Shown here in pieces: positions 33,700 through 43,347 of a DNA stretch of 64,000 nt. The notes beneath the pieces were generated by a model. It searched no databases. It was not told the origin of the DNA and saw nothing but the letters and a program-made list of their open reading frames with translations. The DNA is from Engraulis encrasicolus. Its lineage: Eukaryota > Chordata > Actinopteri > Clupeiformes > Engraulidae. A program made the translations under genes and the position numbers. Numbering within the stretch: position 1 is the stretch's first letter; each line of letters begins with the position of its first letter. The stretch lies in assembly GCF_034702125.1 (NCBI RefSeq), contig NC_085862.1, positions 15,630,896 through 15,694,895 on the forward strand. The letters are read 5' to 3'.

Positions 33700-35050
33700 G
33701 ATTAACGCACAGGTTAGAAATGGCTGCAACCTAGGGGCCCCCACCTGTCAGGGGGCCCCCGATTGGCCAAAAGTCAAAAATTGCAGAATTGTGACAAGAT
33801 GTAATATTGAACATTTCATCTGAAAATGTCATCTTTCGAGTATAGATAGTGTACAGATCGCTGAGCTCCCACACCAGATTGCTACACGGATGCATAGCAT
33901 TAGCATTAGCATAGGATTTGTTTGCTTCTCATGAGTTAATCTTCTTGATCTCTTCACTTGTATCAGAAGAAGTCAAATGTATTTGTTCCCCAAAGTGAAA
34001 CAAAAGAAATGTAAAAATAAAGTATAAAACCAAAGCCTAAAGAGGTTCACTAGGCCTGCGAGTAATATTCACTGGTTTGTTTTCGAGGCCAGTGAGGTAA
34101 GGTAAAAGGTTTGGATACTAGCTGCTTTGCCTCTGCAACGTTCCTCAGAGGACAGGGTGTCTTCTCCTTCAAAATCAAATTAAAAACAGCTTTATTATTT
34201 ACATCTGCCTTTCATGAACTTGTATTGACACGAGCTACATTCTTTTTTAATAATAATTTCCATAATTCTCAACTCTGTATGATAATGTGCTCTATAACTA
34301 CATTTGATTGATTCATTGATTACAGGCTGCTTTAAAGGGCAAGCAGAAATTCTTTAGACAGAAAGATATGCAGGAGGAAGACACCATGACAGAAACACTG
34401 GGACAAAACCGTGATGGGGAAACCCCTTAGTTGCATGCCAGCTCATCGTCTATCACCCGTGCCAAGCCTTGCATTCTGCAATGATGCCGTAGTTGTACAT
34501 GTGCATTTCCTTGTTTCTAATGAACACCTCAGTTGTGTGACCTGAAGTTCGTGACCTTGTTTACAGCAGCATTGACTGGCCTACAGTGCATACAGAAATA
34601 TAAAGTAAATTTGCTAAAATGGTTCGGATGGTTCCATGGGAAGCCAAACTGTTATGCTATTACATTCAAAGTTTTGCAGCACCTTGTTAGGCTATGTCAT
34701 ATTGTCATCACTGTCTATTGTCAGCTAGGGACTACTCTGCCTTATCTGAAGACTTTACTTAACCCCTTTGCACTATCTGTTGTAACCTTACTCTCACCAT
34801 AATAGGTATCACCCATCTGTACAAAGAGGCTACAGGGAGCACAGCGGGATGGAATCATATAGCCGGCTGCAGGGGGCAAGCAGACATTCCTCAGACAGAC
34901 AGACAGACAGACAAGTGGAGGGAGAGAAGGTCACAGAGTCACTGGGGAAAATAAAATGTGAAACCGGAAACCGGAGCAGTGATATTACTTTGTTCCTCAC
35001 AGATTACTACTGATGAATTACAACAATTTTTTGTATCCGTGTTGCTGTTG
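33700..35050. other. Intergenic, mostly unassigned
   Basis: 33693 starts cagggctggattaacgcac, like a hAT element end, but no partner end was found. (GACA)n lies at about 34896-34912. Confidence 0.35.
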
Positions 35051-35055
35051 CACAG

Positions 35056-35056
<1 letters not shown>

Positions 35057-35134
<78 letters not shown>

Positions 35135-35332
35135 CCTGACATGTCTGATACGTCAGAAAAAACATTACATTTGTGGAAACTGCCTCTGCTATTTTAAATC
35201 CCGGGGGGAATTTGTCAAAAAAACAAAACAAAAATCACTGACACCCACCTACCAACGCACGTACATACGCACGCACGCACGCAAGCACCCATATGCGGTA
35301 TGCACCCATGCACGCACACACACACACACACA
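35057..35332. repeat. (CA)n microsatellites
   Basis: Uninterrupted (AC)n at 35057-35132 and mixed (CGCA)n/(CA)n at 35262-35332. Confidence 0.95.
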
Positions 35333-35472
35333 CTGAACTGTGCAAATATTTCAGTGAAATCAAGCTGACATTCATAACAGTAGCGAAAAAAACATATTAA
35401 CATAATACATATTTTATAAGCTTAACAAGTTAACAGAGCTTAACAAAATAATAATAAATTATAACAGCTTAA

Positions 35473-35825
35473 AGGAGAATTTCGGCCAGTTTGGATGCAT
35501 ATCCCATCTTGGGTGGACCAAGGGAAAAGGATGCAAGGGAAAACCGCGAGAAATTTTCATGCGTGCTGCGCAAAGTTGTTCAATTGCGGCGTTTTCGGTT
35601 AAAGCCTGGCCGGTCGGGCAGACTTTTGACCTGTTTTAAAGCCCTTAGCTTGTATTAAAACACTTTTGAACGCTTTGGCCGTGGTGTGTGTGTGTCATTA
35701 CAAGTAAATCTGGTGGTTTACAGTACCATTAGCTGGCACAGGAACGATACAATCGGAGTTTTGAAAAGTGGCGCACCTACCTCTCTCAGCTTGGGAAATG
35801 CATCCAAACTGGCCGAAATTCTCCT
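35473..35825. mobile_element. TTAA-flanked MITE, 353 bp
   Basis: AGGAGAATTTCGGCCAGTTT at the left is mirrored by AAACTGGCCGAAATTCTCCT at the right; TTAA at 35469-35472 and 35826-35829. The corresponding place in copy 1 (cataacagcataacaaacac) has no insert. Confidence 0.88.
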
Positions 35826-35967
35826 TTAATAAACACTCTGTCTATCTCTGAATATCATGTCAATGAACCCGACTCTGGGCTCGCGTCCCGGTGGGCAGTA
35901 ACAATCTGTATTTGTGATATAATTTATTTTAACAGCTCAACAAAAACCCAGGGATGGCATATTTTAA

Positions 35968-36325
35968 AGGGACACTGTGTGAGATTTTTAGTTGTTAATT
36001 TCCAGAATTCATGCTACCCATTCACTAATGTTACCTTTTCATGAATACTTACCACCACCATCAAATTCTAAGTATTCGTTATGACTGAAAAAATTGCAAT
36101 TTTCATACATGAAAAGGGGGATCTTCTCCATGGTCCGCCATTTTGAATTTCCAGAAATAGCCATTTTTAGCGGCAAAAATGACTGTACTTGGGCCATACT
36201 CGAAAAAAATTGTTTATTATTTAGTAAACTTTCATGAAAAGATCAAATTTGGCTGTAGGCAGCCCAGTTTCAATGAGCAGCATAGTTGCAGTGCCTTTTT
36301 TTACCATTTCCTGCACAGTGTCCCT
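35968..36325. mobile_element. TTAA-flanked MITE, 358 bp (family also at 61448-61805)
   Basis: AGGGACACTGTGTGAG at the left, CTGCACAGTGTCCCT at the right; TTAA at 35964-35967 and 36326-36329. Copy 1 of the block shows the unfilled target, ggcatattttaagacatgcc. Confidence 0.9.
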
Positions 36326-36699
36326 TTAAGATATGCCAAGTAATTGAGTCAAATTCCTCCCGGGAGCAACAAGGGTGAGGGAATATCCCCTTATGGTGTT
36401 GCTTCCTCATACTTTGCCCAATTAATGCATGACACTACTACTGTTGAAGACTTACTGTGTGATTTGAATTGACACGTGAAACAATGCAGGACCAGATTGA
36501 GCCCAGGTGACCCAGTTTTAATCAGCTTCACTACTTTACACATAAACAAGATGAATAAATAGGCTAATAACAACTCAAATGTTGCAATAAGGTTTGTTGT
36601 CAGAGGGCATGGCCGTGTTACAATATATGCAGACTATATATTTAATTTCAAAAAAGTCTGAAGATCTTCCCCAAAGGTTTCCTAGTTATTTGCTGTCAG

Positions 36700-36812
36700 C
36701 TGGAGTAAGTGCGTAGGGCCAAGTAAGTAGGGCAGTATGTAAGTTACTCAGGCCTAAGTAAGTAAGTAAGAAGGGCCTAAAGAAGTAAGTAGGCCTAAGT
36801 GAGTTAGTAGTA
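36700..36812. repeat. Degenerate (AAGT)n/aggcctaagtaag minisatellite
   Basis: Repeated aagtaagtagg and ggcctaagtaagt units with short spacers. Confidence 0.7.
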
Positions 36813-37439
36813 CAATATCGTTCACCTTAATTTTTCCAGTTATGTTTTGCAATGCAAGTTGAAAATATCTTTCAATGAAATGTTATAAAGGTAAGTACAG
36901 CCAAAGGTGAAAAAAGTTTTGATTACCCATCACGTTTTTAAACTGGACAAGAAAGTGAAATCTAGCCAACCTGTTTCACACATGTATTAGGCCTAGGAAT
37001 ATGTGTTTTAATCCATTTTTCTAGTTTATAAGAGAATGCACGGAAAGCAGGGTTTCTGCCCTATGCAATGGATCGTGGAAGGTGTATGACATTTGGTGAC
37101 AAATTCAAGTAAAAGTAGCTGCATGGATTTATAGCCGTCAGAATAAACCTATATTGTTATGAATTCACAATCCATTGTCTCGGCCATGTTTCAGTATACA
37201 GGCAAGTGCCATACATCTTTGGAAACCTTTAGCTCGTTATCTTTCAAATTATATGTACATCTACCAATGCATTGTTCGACCGTGCAGAATCCTCTTTTGC
37301 ATGCATTGGGCTCATAGAACTCTTTGGGGGGTCAAGGGAGATTCTGGACAGCATATCGTCCAGTGAGTGAGTCAGTAGAGCCACATCCGGCAATTATTAA
37401 TGGCAAAAGGTGTCTGCACTTTGATTAGTGTAAAATTAA

Positions 37440-37650
37440 AGGTGCACTGTGTAGGATGGTGGCCAGAGTAGGTATTGCAACTATGTTGTTCATTGAAACT
37501 GCTGGCTATTCCCAAATTTGCTCTTTTCATGAATATTTACTAAGCAATAAACTAATATTTACTACTATGAGCAAAGTACAGTAGCCTACGTTTTGCCGCT
37601 ACAAATGTCTATTTCTGGAAATTCAAAATGGTGGACATGGACATGTTGCT
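37440..37650. mobile_element. Truncated TTAA-type MITE
   Basis: TTAA at 37436-37439, then AGGTGCACTGTGTAGGATGG. The inner part (tctatttctggaaattcaa, aatggtgg) resembles the 35968 and 61448 family. No matching right end found. Confidence 0.5.
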
Positions 37651-37659
37651 ATGGGGCTG

Positions 37660-39610
37660 TTGACTTCTTATGTAAATCACTTTGGGAAGCATCTAAGTGT
37701 ATGTGATGTTGTCAAATGTAATTGCATAAATAAGGTAATTATGTGGTTCGCGGTGAAAACGACCTGGATGATATCTTCTTCCTTAAACTGGTATAGTAGT
37801 CAACATCGGCGTCGTTAGAGCATTTTTACCGGGGCACGTGCCCTGGTGTGGACCTGCGGTGCCAGCCTATAATGGGCACTGATTTTTTAATTAATTTATT
37901 TATTTATATCTTTATTTTTTATTATTTAAATCTGGATCATCTGTTAATATACAGAATACATGTTTGCATTATTTTTTTTCTCTTAAAATACGCCTATAGC
38001 CTACTACACTTAAGTTAGAATGTAAGTCTGACACCGACGCAGCAGCCTGATCAGAATGCACTTGCCACCATGGCCACTCGCACTCGGAGCATGTAGCCGG
38101 AATTGCCTGCTAATACAGACATGCAGGAGTTTTTCATACTATCTTTAAGAAACACGACAGGCTTACTAGTTCTCCTAGTGAAGACACACTAAAACATTGA
38201 TTATAATATAACCTAGTTATTTTTGGCACCCTGAAGAAATTGACTATTTGAATTACGTGGTGAGTTACATGGTGCCCCCCCTCATTGGCCGACCGCTGCA
38301 ATGAAATGTGACGAATAGGACTAAAGAGTCGTTCTTCTTGATAAGGAGAGATTTGGGCAGCACATCTTTTTGAACCGAACCTTACCTGCAACACAGCGAC
38401 CATTCACTCCGGCCGGTGTGAAGTGAAGTAGCCTAAACAGTAAGCGTCATTTTTTGTTATCATCTGTAAACTAAGCATAGCATGTCAATCAAATGTGTAG
38501 AACATGTTTCATCTAATAACGCGAAGGGGCGTCTCTGAAGTGGTGTTAGCCTATGTGGTCAATAAGTAGCTAGCTAAGCTGGACCTGTTGATCGGAGAAA
38601 GATCACAAATGTCGGCTTCACCAACTATTTGCCATGTTGTGCTGTTTCTCAATTCTGTACGTTCGTGTTTTCAGGGGGTGATGATCCCGTGATGGACTAC
38701 CCCAACTTGTCTTGTCAGCTTTGCTAGCTATCGGCATATATTTTGACATCTTGACAAAGTTGCCTGCAACCAATGGCCCCGCTGTTATAGCCCAGGCTAT
38801 TATAGCGCACTATAACGGAATACAACACTCGTAGAAAGCAGTTTTGTAGGCTATGCTGTTGCTTTTAAAAATAGCCCAGCGCATGCTTGAATGAGCCGTC
38901 GTCCAGGCAAGTTGGAGGCTGGCTGACTTAATGCAGCCCAAGCACACGTTAGTCTCAGAGTTGAAAATTAACGATTCTGAAATGATTCTCATTCTGGTGT
39001 TTGCTGCTCGAGTGGTCTTACAGACAAAAGCATGATGACATCCTACAGGTGGTTACTTTTAAGACAGAAACATAATGCCGTGAACATAGCCAACTATTCG
39101 ATTGAATGCATCTATTACACATAGCCTACGCAATGCCCATGTGTGATACTCTGGCTCCCCCTCTTGACGTGAACATGCACCGGCACACACAGACACGCGC
39201 ACCAATTGATCATTCATAGCTTGCATATACAGAATAGAAGAATGTCCAGTTTTTATTATCAGTATGGATTACAGTTATACAGTTATGTTCACAAGTGGGC
39301 CAATTCAATATACAGATATACAGTTAAGTTAACAGTAGGCCAATTCAATTCAGTTTGGTTCAGGTAGATATTGAATGATGCAGAAAATAAGAATATAACA
39401 ATGTATTTATGATGCTGTTTAATAATAAATAAGTGCTATAAAATATTTTCTTGTGTGCTTGCATAAATTATCTCTGCCCATTCTTTTTTTAAAATAATTG
39501 CCCAAAAATTTTTCTGCTCGCGCGCTTCGCGCGCTCGCATTTCTTTTTGGTGCCCTTTTGTGCCCCTGTATAGTGTTGAGGCTGCTGACGCCCCTGCTAG
39601 TCAAGCCTAA
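37660..39610. other. Intergenic, possible decayed element
   Basis: Edges near 37808 (gcgtcgttagagcattttt, then ggggcacgtgccc) and 39535-39600 (ggtgcccttttgtgcccctg, then gctgacgcccctg) look like opposed transposon ends. A striking palindrome, gctcgcgcgcttcgcgcgct, lies at about 39516. No coding motif seen. Confidence 0.35.
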
Positions 39611-39718
39611 AAAGTCCCGTGGGATTTTTTTGATGAAAGCAAGCCACCCATCCAACTGTCTCAAGGACACCCCAAATAACAATAAAAAACATGTTGGCAG
39701 TCTGAAATATTGTGCTGG
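39611..39718. repeat. Inverted repeat arm, partner at 42866-42970
   Basis: aaagtcccgtgggattttt and aacaataaaaaacatgttgg recur as the reverse complement at 42866-42970 with a few changes. Confidence 0.8.
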
Positions 39719-40457
39719 GAAAAATTGTGAAGCATATAAGAAAATAACAACATTTTGGTCTCCAAAAATAGGACTTTGCAAAAACGCCTAGGCATACCCA
39801 CATATAAAATGGTGTAGAAAACACAATTTTTGATATTTTGTTTTCAAATTTGAAATACAAGTTGTTCAGACTTGTGGCCTTTGTTCCATTATGTCTATAA
39901 CCTGATACATTACAGTAAAAGGACTATTTAATGTCTATGTATATATTTTTTTCTTTGGCGAGGGAAAAAAATGACAAAAACTTCCCAGAAAAATGAAAAA
40001 AGAGTTCCCAGTTTTCAGCAGAACCCTTTACAGTGAAACTGACAATAGATCACAAAACTAGAGGGTGTCTGCTTTCCAAAATGGGTGTTTTCATCTCAAT
40101 AGCACAAAGGGTTGGGATACAGCAACCATTTCAATTTGGAGAGGCGTTTTCAGGCGGTTTTCAGGCAAATCTGTCGGAATGCGAAGGGGTTAATTATGCA
40201 AGCTAGTAATAAATGGTGGAAATAATGATTCGTTTATTATGCTATTCGTTGCTGAAAAGTCTGATAACTGAAGTAGTGGTCTGATAACAGTAATCTTTTC
40301 TGGAATGAATACGTTTATTGACTCGGCATAGAAATAAAGGCATCATCTTATGTTTGTAGACTAAATCAACTGAAAATCACAATGAACTCCAATTCACAAT
40401 GTATATTATAAATGTTAGACTAGACAATGTTCAATGTTCAGTCTAGGCCTGACTAGG

Positions 40458-40459
<2 letters not shown>

Positions 40460-40513
<54 letters not shown>

Positions 40514-40689
40514 AGACACAGACAATAATAAAATGAGCAAATAAATACATTTAAATGAATAAACACATTTTAAATGAAGGCTCCTGCCTCCTACCTCCAC
40601 GGCGGCCTCGAGGCCAACTGGCCTTAGCTGACTAGGCCAGACACTAGGCCTGACTAGGCCACACCGTCCCAGGCACCATCACGTTAGAC

Positions 40690-40742
<53 letters not shown>

Positions 40743-40746
40743 ACAG

Positions 40747-40783
<37 letters not shown>

Positions 40784-40851
40784 ACACGCACACGCACACA
40801 CACACACACACACACAGGCCTAACAAACACACACACTCAGAGAGAGAGGCC

Positions 40852-40888
<37 letters not shown>

Positions 40889-40991
40889 CCTAACAAACAG
40901 ACACACTCAGAGAGAGAGGCCTAACACACACACACACACACACACACTCTCTCCTCTCCTCTGCTCTCTCCTCTCCTCGCCCCTCCTCTCC

Positions 40992-41025
<34 letters not shown>
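40460..41025. repeat. Compound (CA)n field with a higher-order unit
   Basis: At least seven (CA)n tracts (about 40460-40508, 40689-40741, 40748-40781, 40797-40816, 40856-40886, 40924-40948 and 40994-41025). Three are separated by a recurring spacer, aggcctaacaaac then actcagagagagaggcct. Confidence 0.95.
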
Positions 41026-41027
<2 letters not shown>

Positions 41028-41034
41028 TCGCACG

Positions 41035-41172
41035 TCGATGTTGAACTGTGCCTAAACCAAACTCATTCCTAAACCTAACCTGTCAGTGAAAAATGTGTGC
41101 ACACCAACCTATAAGCAAGTGGAACTGTGCCTAAACATAAAAAAACTCATTCCTAAACCTAACCTGTCAGTG
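41035..41172. repeat. Tandem repeat with cctaacctgtcagtg units
   Basis: Two ~70-bp units: gaactgtgcctaaac, cattcctaaacctaacctg, tcagtg. Related words recur inverted at 42300-42530 and direct at 16590-16735. Confidence 0.7.
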
Positions 41173-41177
41173 GTTCA

Positions 41178-42286
41178 TTGTTCATCTACTTCTTGCGCAA
41201 ACTAAAGAAGGCAAGTGCTACACCCTCCATCATGATAACATTCTACAGAGGAACCATAGAGAGCGTTGTGTCCAGCTGCATCACAGTGTGGGGAGGAAGC
41301 TGCACGGAGAAAAACAGGAAGACACTCCAGCGTGTTGTGAACACAGCGAAGAAGATCATTGGAGTATCACTCCCCTCCCTGCAGGACATTTACACCGCAC
41401 GCCTCACCCGGAAAGCACTGATGATCATCAAAGACACAAGCCACCCAGCACACAAACTGTTCAGCCTCCTGCCCTCTGGAAAGAGGTACAGGCGCCTCCG
41501 TTCCCGTACCACCAGGCTTGCGAGCAGCTCGATGCACCAAGCAATCAAGATACTGAACACTCAACCCACTCTCCCTCCACTGTCAGCCTCTAGCCAGCCA
41601 GGCCACTGACACCCCCCCCCCATCCCCACCACCATATCTGCAACTGAACATTCCACCTGCACTACTACATCTGTGACTGAAGTTTCAACCTGCACTAACT
41701 CAAATCATGCACACGCGCACACACACACACACGCACACACACACACACACACACACAAGCACACTGCACTTCCTGCACTAAACCCAAACATACACACACT
41801 GACACACAACTCATATACACACACACACACACACACAGACACACACACAGACGCACACCGCACTTTCTACCTGCACTAAACACACACACACACACACACA
41901 CACACGCACTGTTGCTGGTGTACTTGATAGACCTTTTTTAATATTTATTTTTCTTCAAATGCTACTATTACTATTGCTATTACTATGTCAGAACGCTACA
42001 AAGGACTTTTAGAAAAAGCACAACAAAATACCTCCTCTTAATGTATATTCTCTACAAGTCTTCTGTTGTCCAGTCTTGCACTTTAAATGTCTGTATGAGC
42101 ACTGTATGTCCATACTGTCTTATGTCCATGTATGAGTACTGTCTATGTCTATACTGTCTATGTCCTTACCTAGATTAGTCTATGTCTGCATGGGAAAGCA
42201 AGAAATGTAATTTCAAATTCTTTGTATGACCAGTGCATGTAAAGAAATTGACAATAAAACCAACTTGACTTGACTTGACTTGACAT
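41178..42286 (+). pseudogene. LINE 3' half: ORF2 C-terminus, 3' UTR and (ACTTG)n tail
   Basis: 41200-41609 is open and reads T-F-Y-R-G-T-I-E-S-V-V-S-S-C-I-T-V-W, then L-Q-R-V-V-N-T-A-K-K-I-I-G, S-L-P-S-L-Q-D-I-Y, and L-F-S-L-L-P-S-G-K-R-Y, ending near I-K-I-L-N. These are standard C-terminal blocks of fish L2/CR1/Rex-type LINE ORF2. The UTR holds (CA)n tracts (41709-41905) and ends aataaaacc plus four acttg units at 42260-42286. 5'-truncated, as usual for LINE insertions. Possibly the same family as the copy split at 6600-17857, but the parts do not overlap. Confidence 0.85.
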
Positions 42287-42299
42287 TGGTTCATTGTTA

Positions 42300-42540
42300 G
42301 GCACATGTACGCTTACTGATGTTTAGGGTTACGCACACATAAACACATGCCCTTACTGACGGTTAAGGTTAGGAATAGTTAAGGATTGGGCACACTGTAA
42401 TAAACACATGACTTTACTGACGGTTAAGGTTAGGCATAGTTTTAGGGTTAGGCACATTTACGCTTGAGCAGCAAAAAGCATATCCACCTGTACTGACGGT
42501 TAGGGTTAGGAATCGTTTTGATTTGGGCACATTTTCGCAT
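42300..42540. repeat. Degenerate tandem repeat with telomere-like ggttagggttagg words
   Basis: About four units of cttactgacggttaaggttaggaatagtt plus gggcacat spacers, period about 65-75 bp. The telomere-like words are too few and too spaced to be an interstitial telomere. Confidence 0.65.
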
Positions 42541-42865
42541 TAGCACATTACAATTATTCATGTCGGAAAAGCGGCATGTTTCAAAACTATATAGTATCAT
42601 GCCCCTATTCCGACAATGGAAATAAAAAATGTCGGAGTAGTGGTATGGTTTTTTTTTTTTTATGAAAATGCTGCTACTCCGACAATTGGGTGCTAATGTC
42701 TGAATAGTGACATGTAACCATTATTATTTCATATACTTGGAGTTACTGAAGCTGAATATGGATGAAACGGGAAAGAAAATGACCAAACAAATACATTTTA
42801 GGTTGCGGTATAGCCGGAAATATGCGGCAAGGATATAGTTTCTATGTGTGGTCCACCATGCTGGC

Positions 42866-42970
42866 CAGCACCATATTTCAGACTGCCAACATGTTTTTTA
42901 TTGTTATTTGGTGTGCCCTTGAGACATCTGAATGGGTGGCTTGCTTTCATCAAAAAAATCCCACGGGACT
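42866..42970. repeat. Inverted repeat arm, partner at 39611-39718
   Basis: ccaacatgttttttattgtt and aaaaatcccacgggacttt mirror the left arm; the 3.1 kb between them holds microsatellites and the LINE. Confidence 0.8.
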
Positions 42971-43097
42971 TTATTTCGGTGAAAATGCTCCCTGACTATA
43001 GCCTAGAGCATCAAAGCTAAAAACCTGTCTGACTGAAGGACCTGTCTGAAGGAATTTTTAGGAGGTTCGAAGAAGGTGTGTCTTTATTTCAGATGTA

Positions 43098-43105
43098 TAT
43101 AAAAA
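43098..43105 (+). promoter_or_regulatory. TATA box of dermatopontin-like gene B
   Basis: TATAAAAA in the context agatgtatataaaaagagtgtg, matching gene A's promoter. It lies 250 bp before the start codon because the 5' UTR is expanded. Confidence 0.7.
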
Positions 43106-43159
43106 GAGTGTGTGGCAACTGGAACAACAGCATCTTATCCAGGATTGGGTGTTGCTAAG

Positions 43160-43342
43160 TAAAGTCACCTCCTACATCACCTGAGAAGATCTTCTTCATC
43201 ACCTGAGAAGACCATCTTCATCATCTAAGAAGAGCATCATCATAATCTAAGAAGAGCATCATCACCTGAGAAGAGCATCTTCATCATCATAGAAGAGCAT
43301 CTTCATCATCACCTGAGAAGAGCATCTTCGTCATCACCTGCA
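43160..43342 (+). repeat. Minisatellite in the 5' UTR of gene B
   Basis: About six imperfect copies of cacctgagaagagcatcttcatcat (25-30 bp each). Gene A has a single copy at the same place (catcacctgagaagaacatc, 22117-22136). Confidence 0.85.
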
Positions 43343-43347
43343 TCACC

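Larger units (their letters stand above)
35360..36617 (+). repeat. Duplicated block, copy 2 (carries two MITE insertions)
   Basis: Matches 32655-33255 once the inserts at 35473-35825 and 35968-36325 are removed. Same orientation, about 2.7 kb apart. Confidence 0.85.

Noticed and set aside
42300..42540. Interstitial telomere
   Set aside because: Only isolated ggttagggttagg words inside a ~70-bp degenerate repeat; no run of perfect TTAGGG units.
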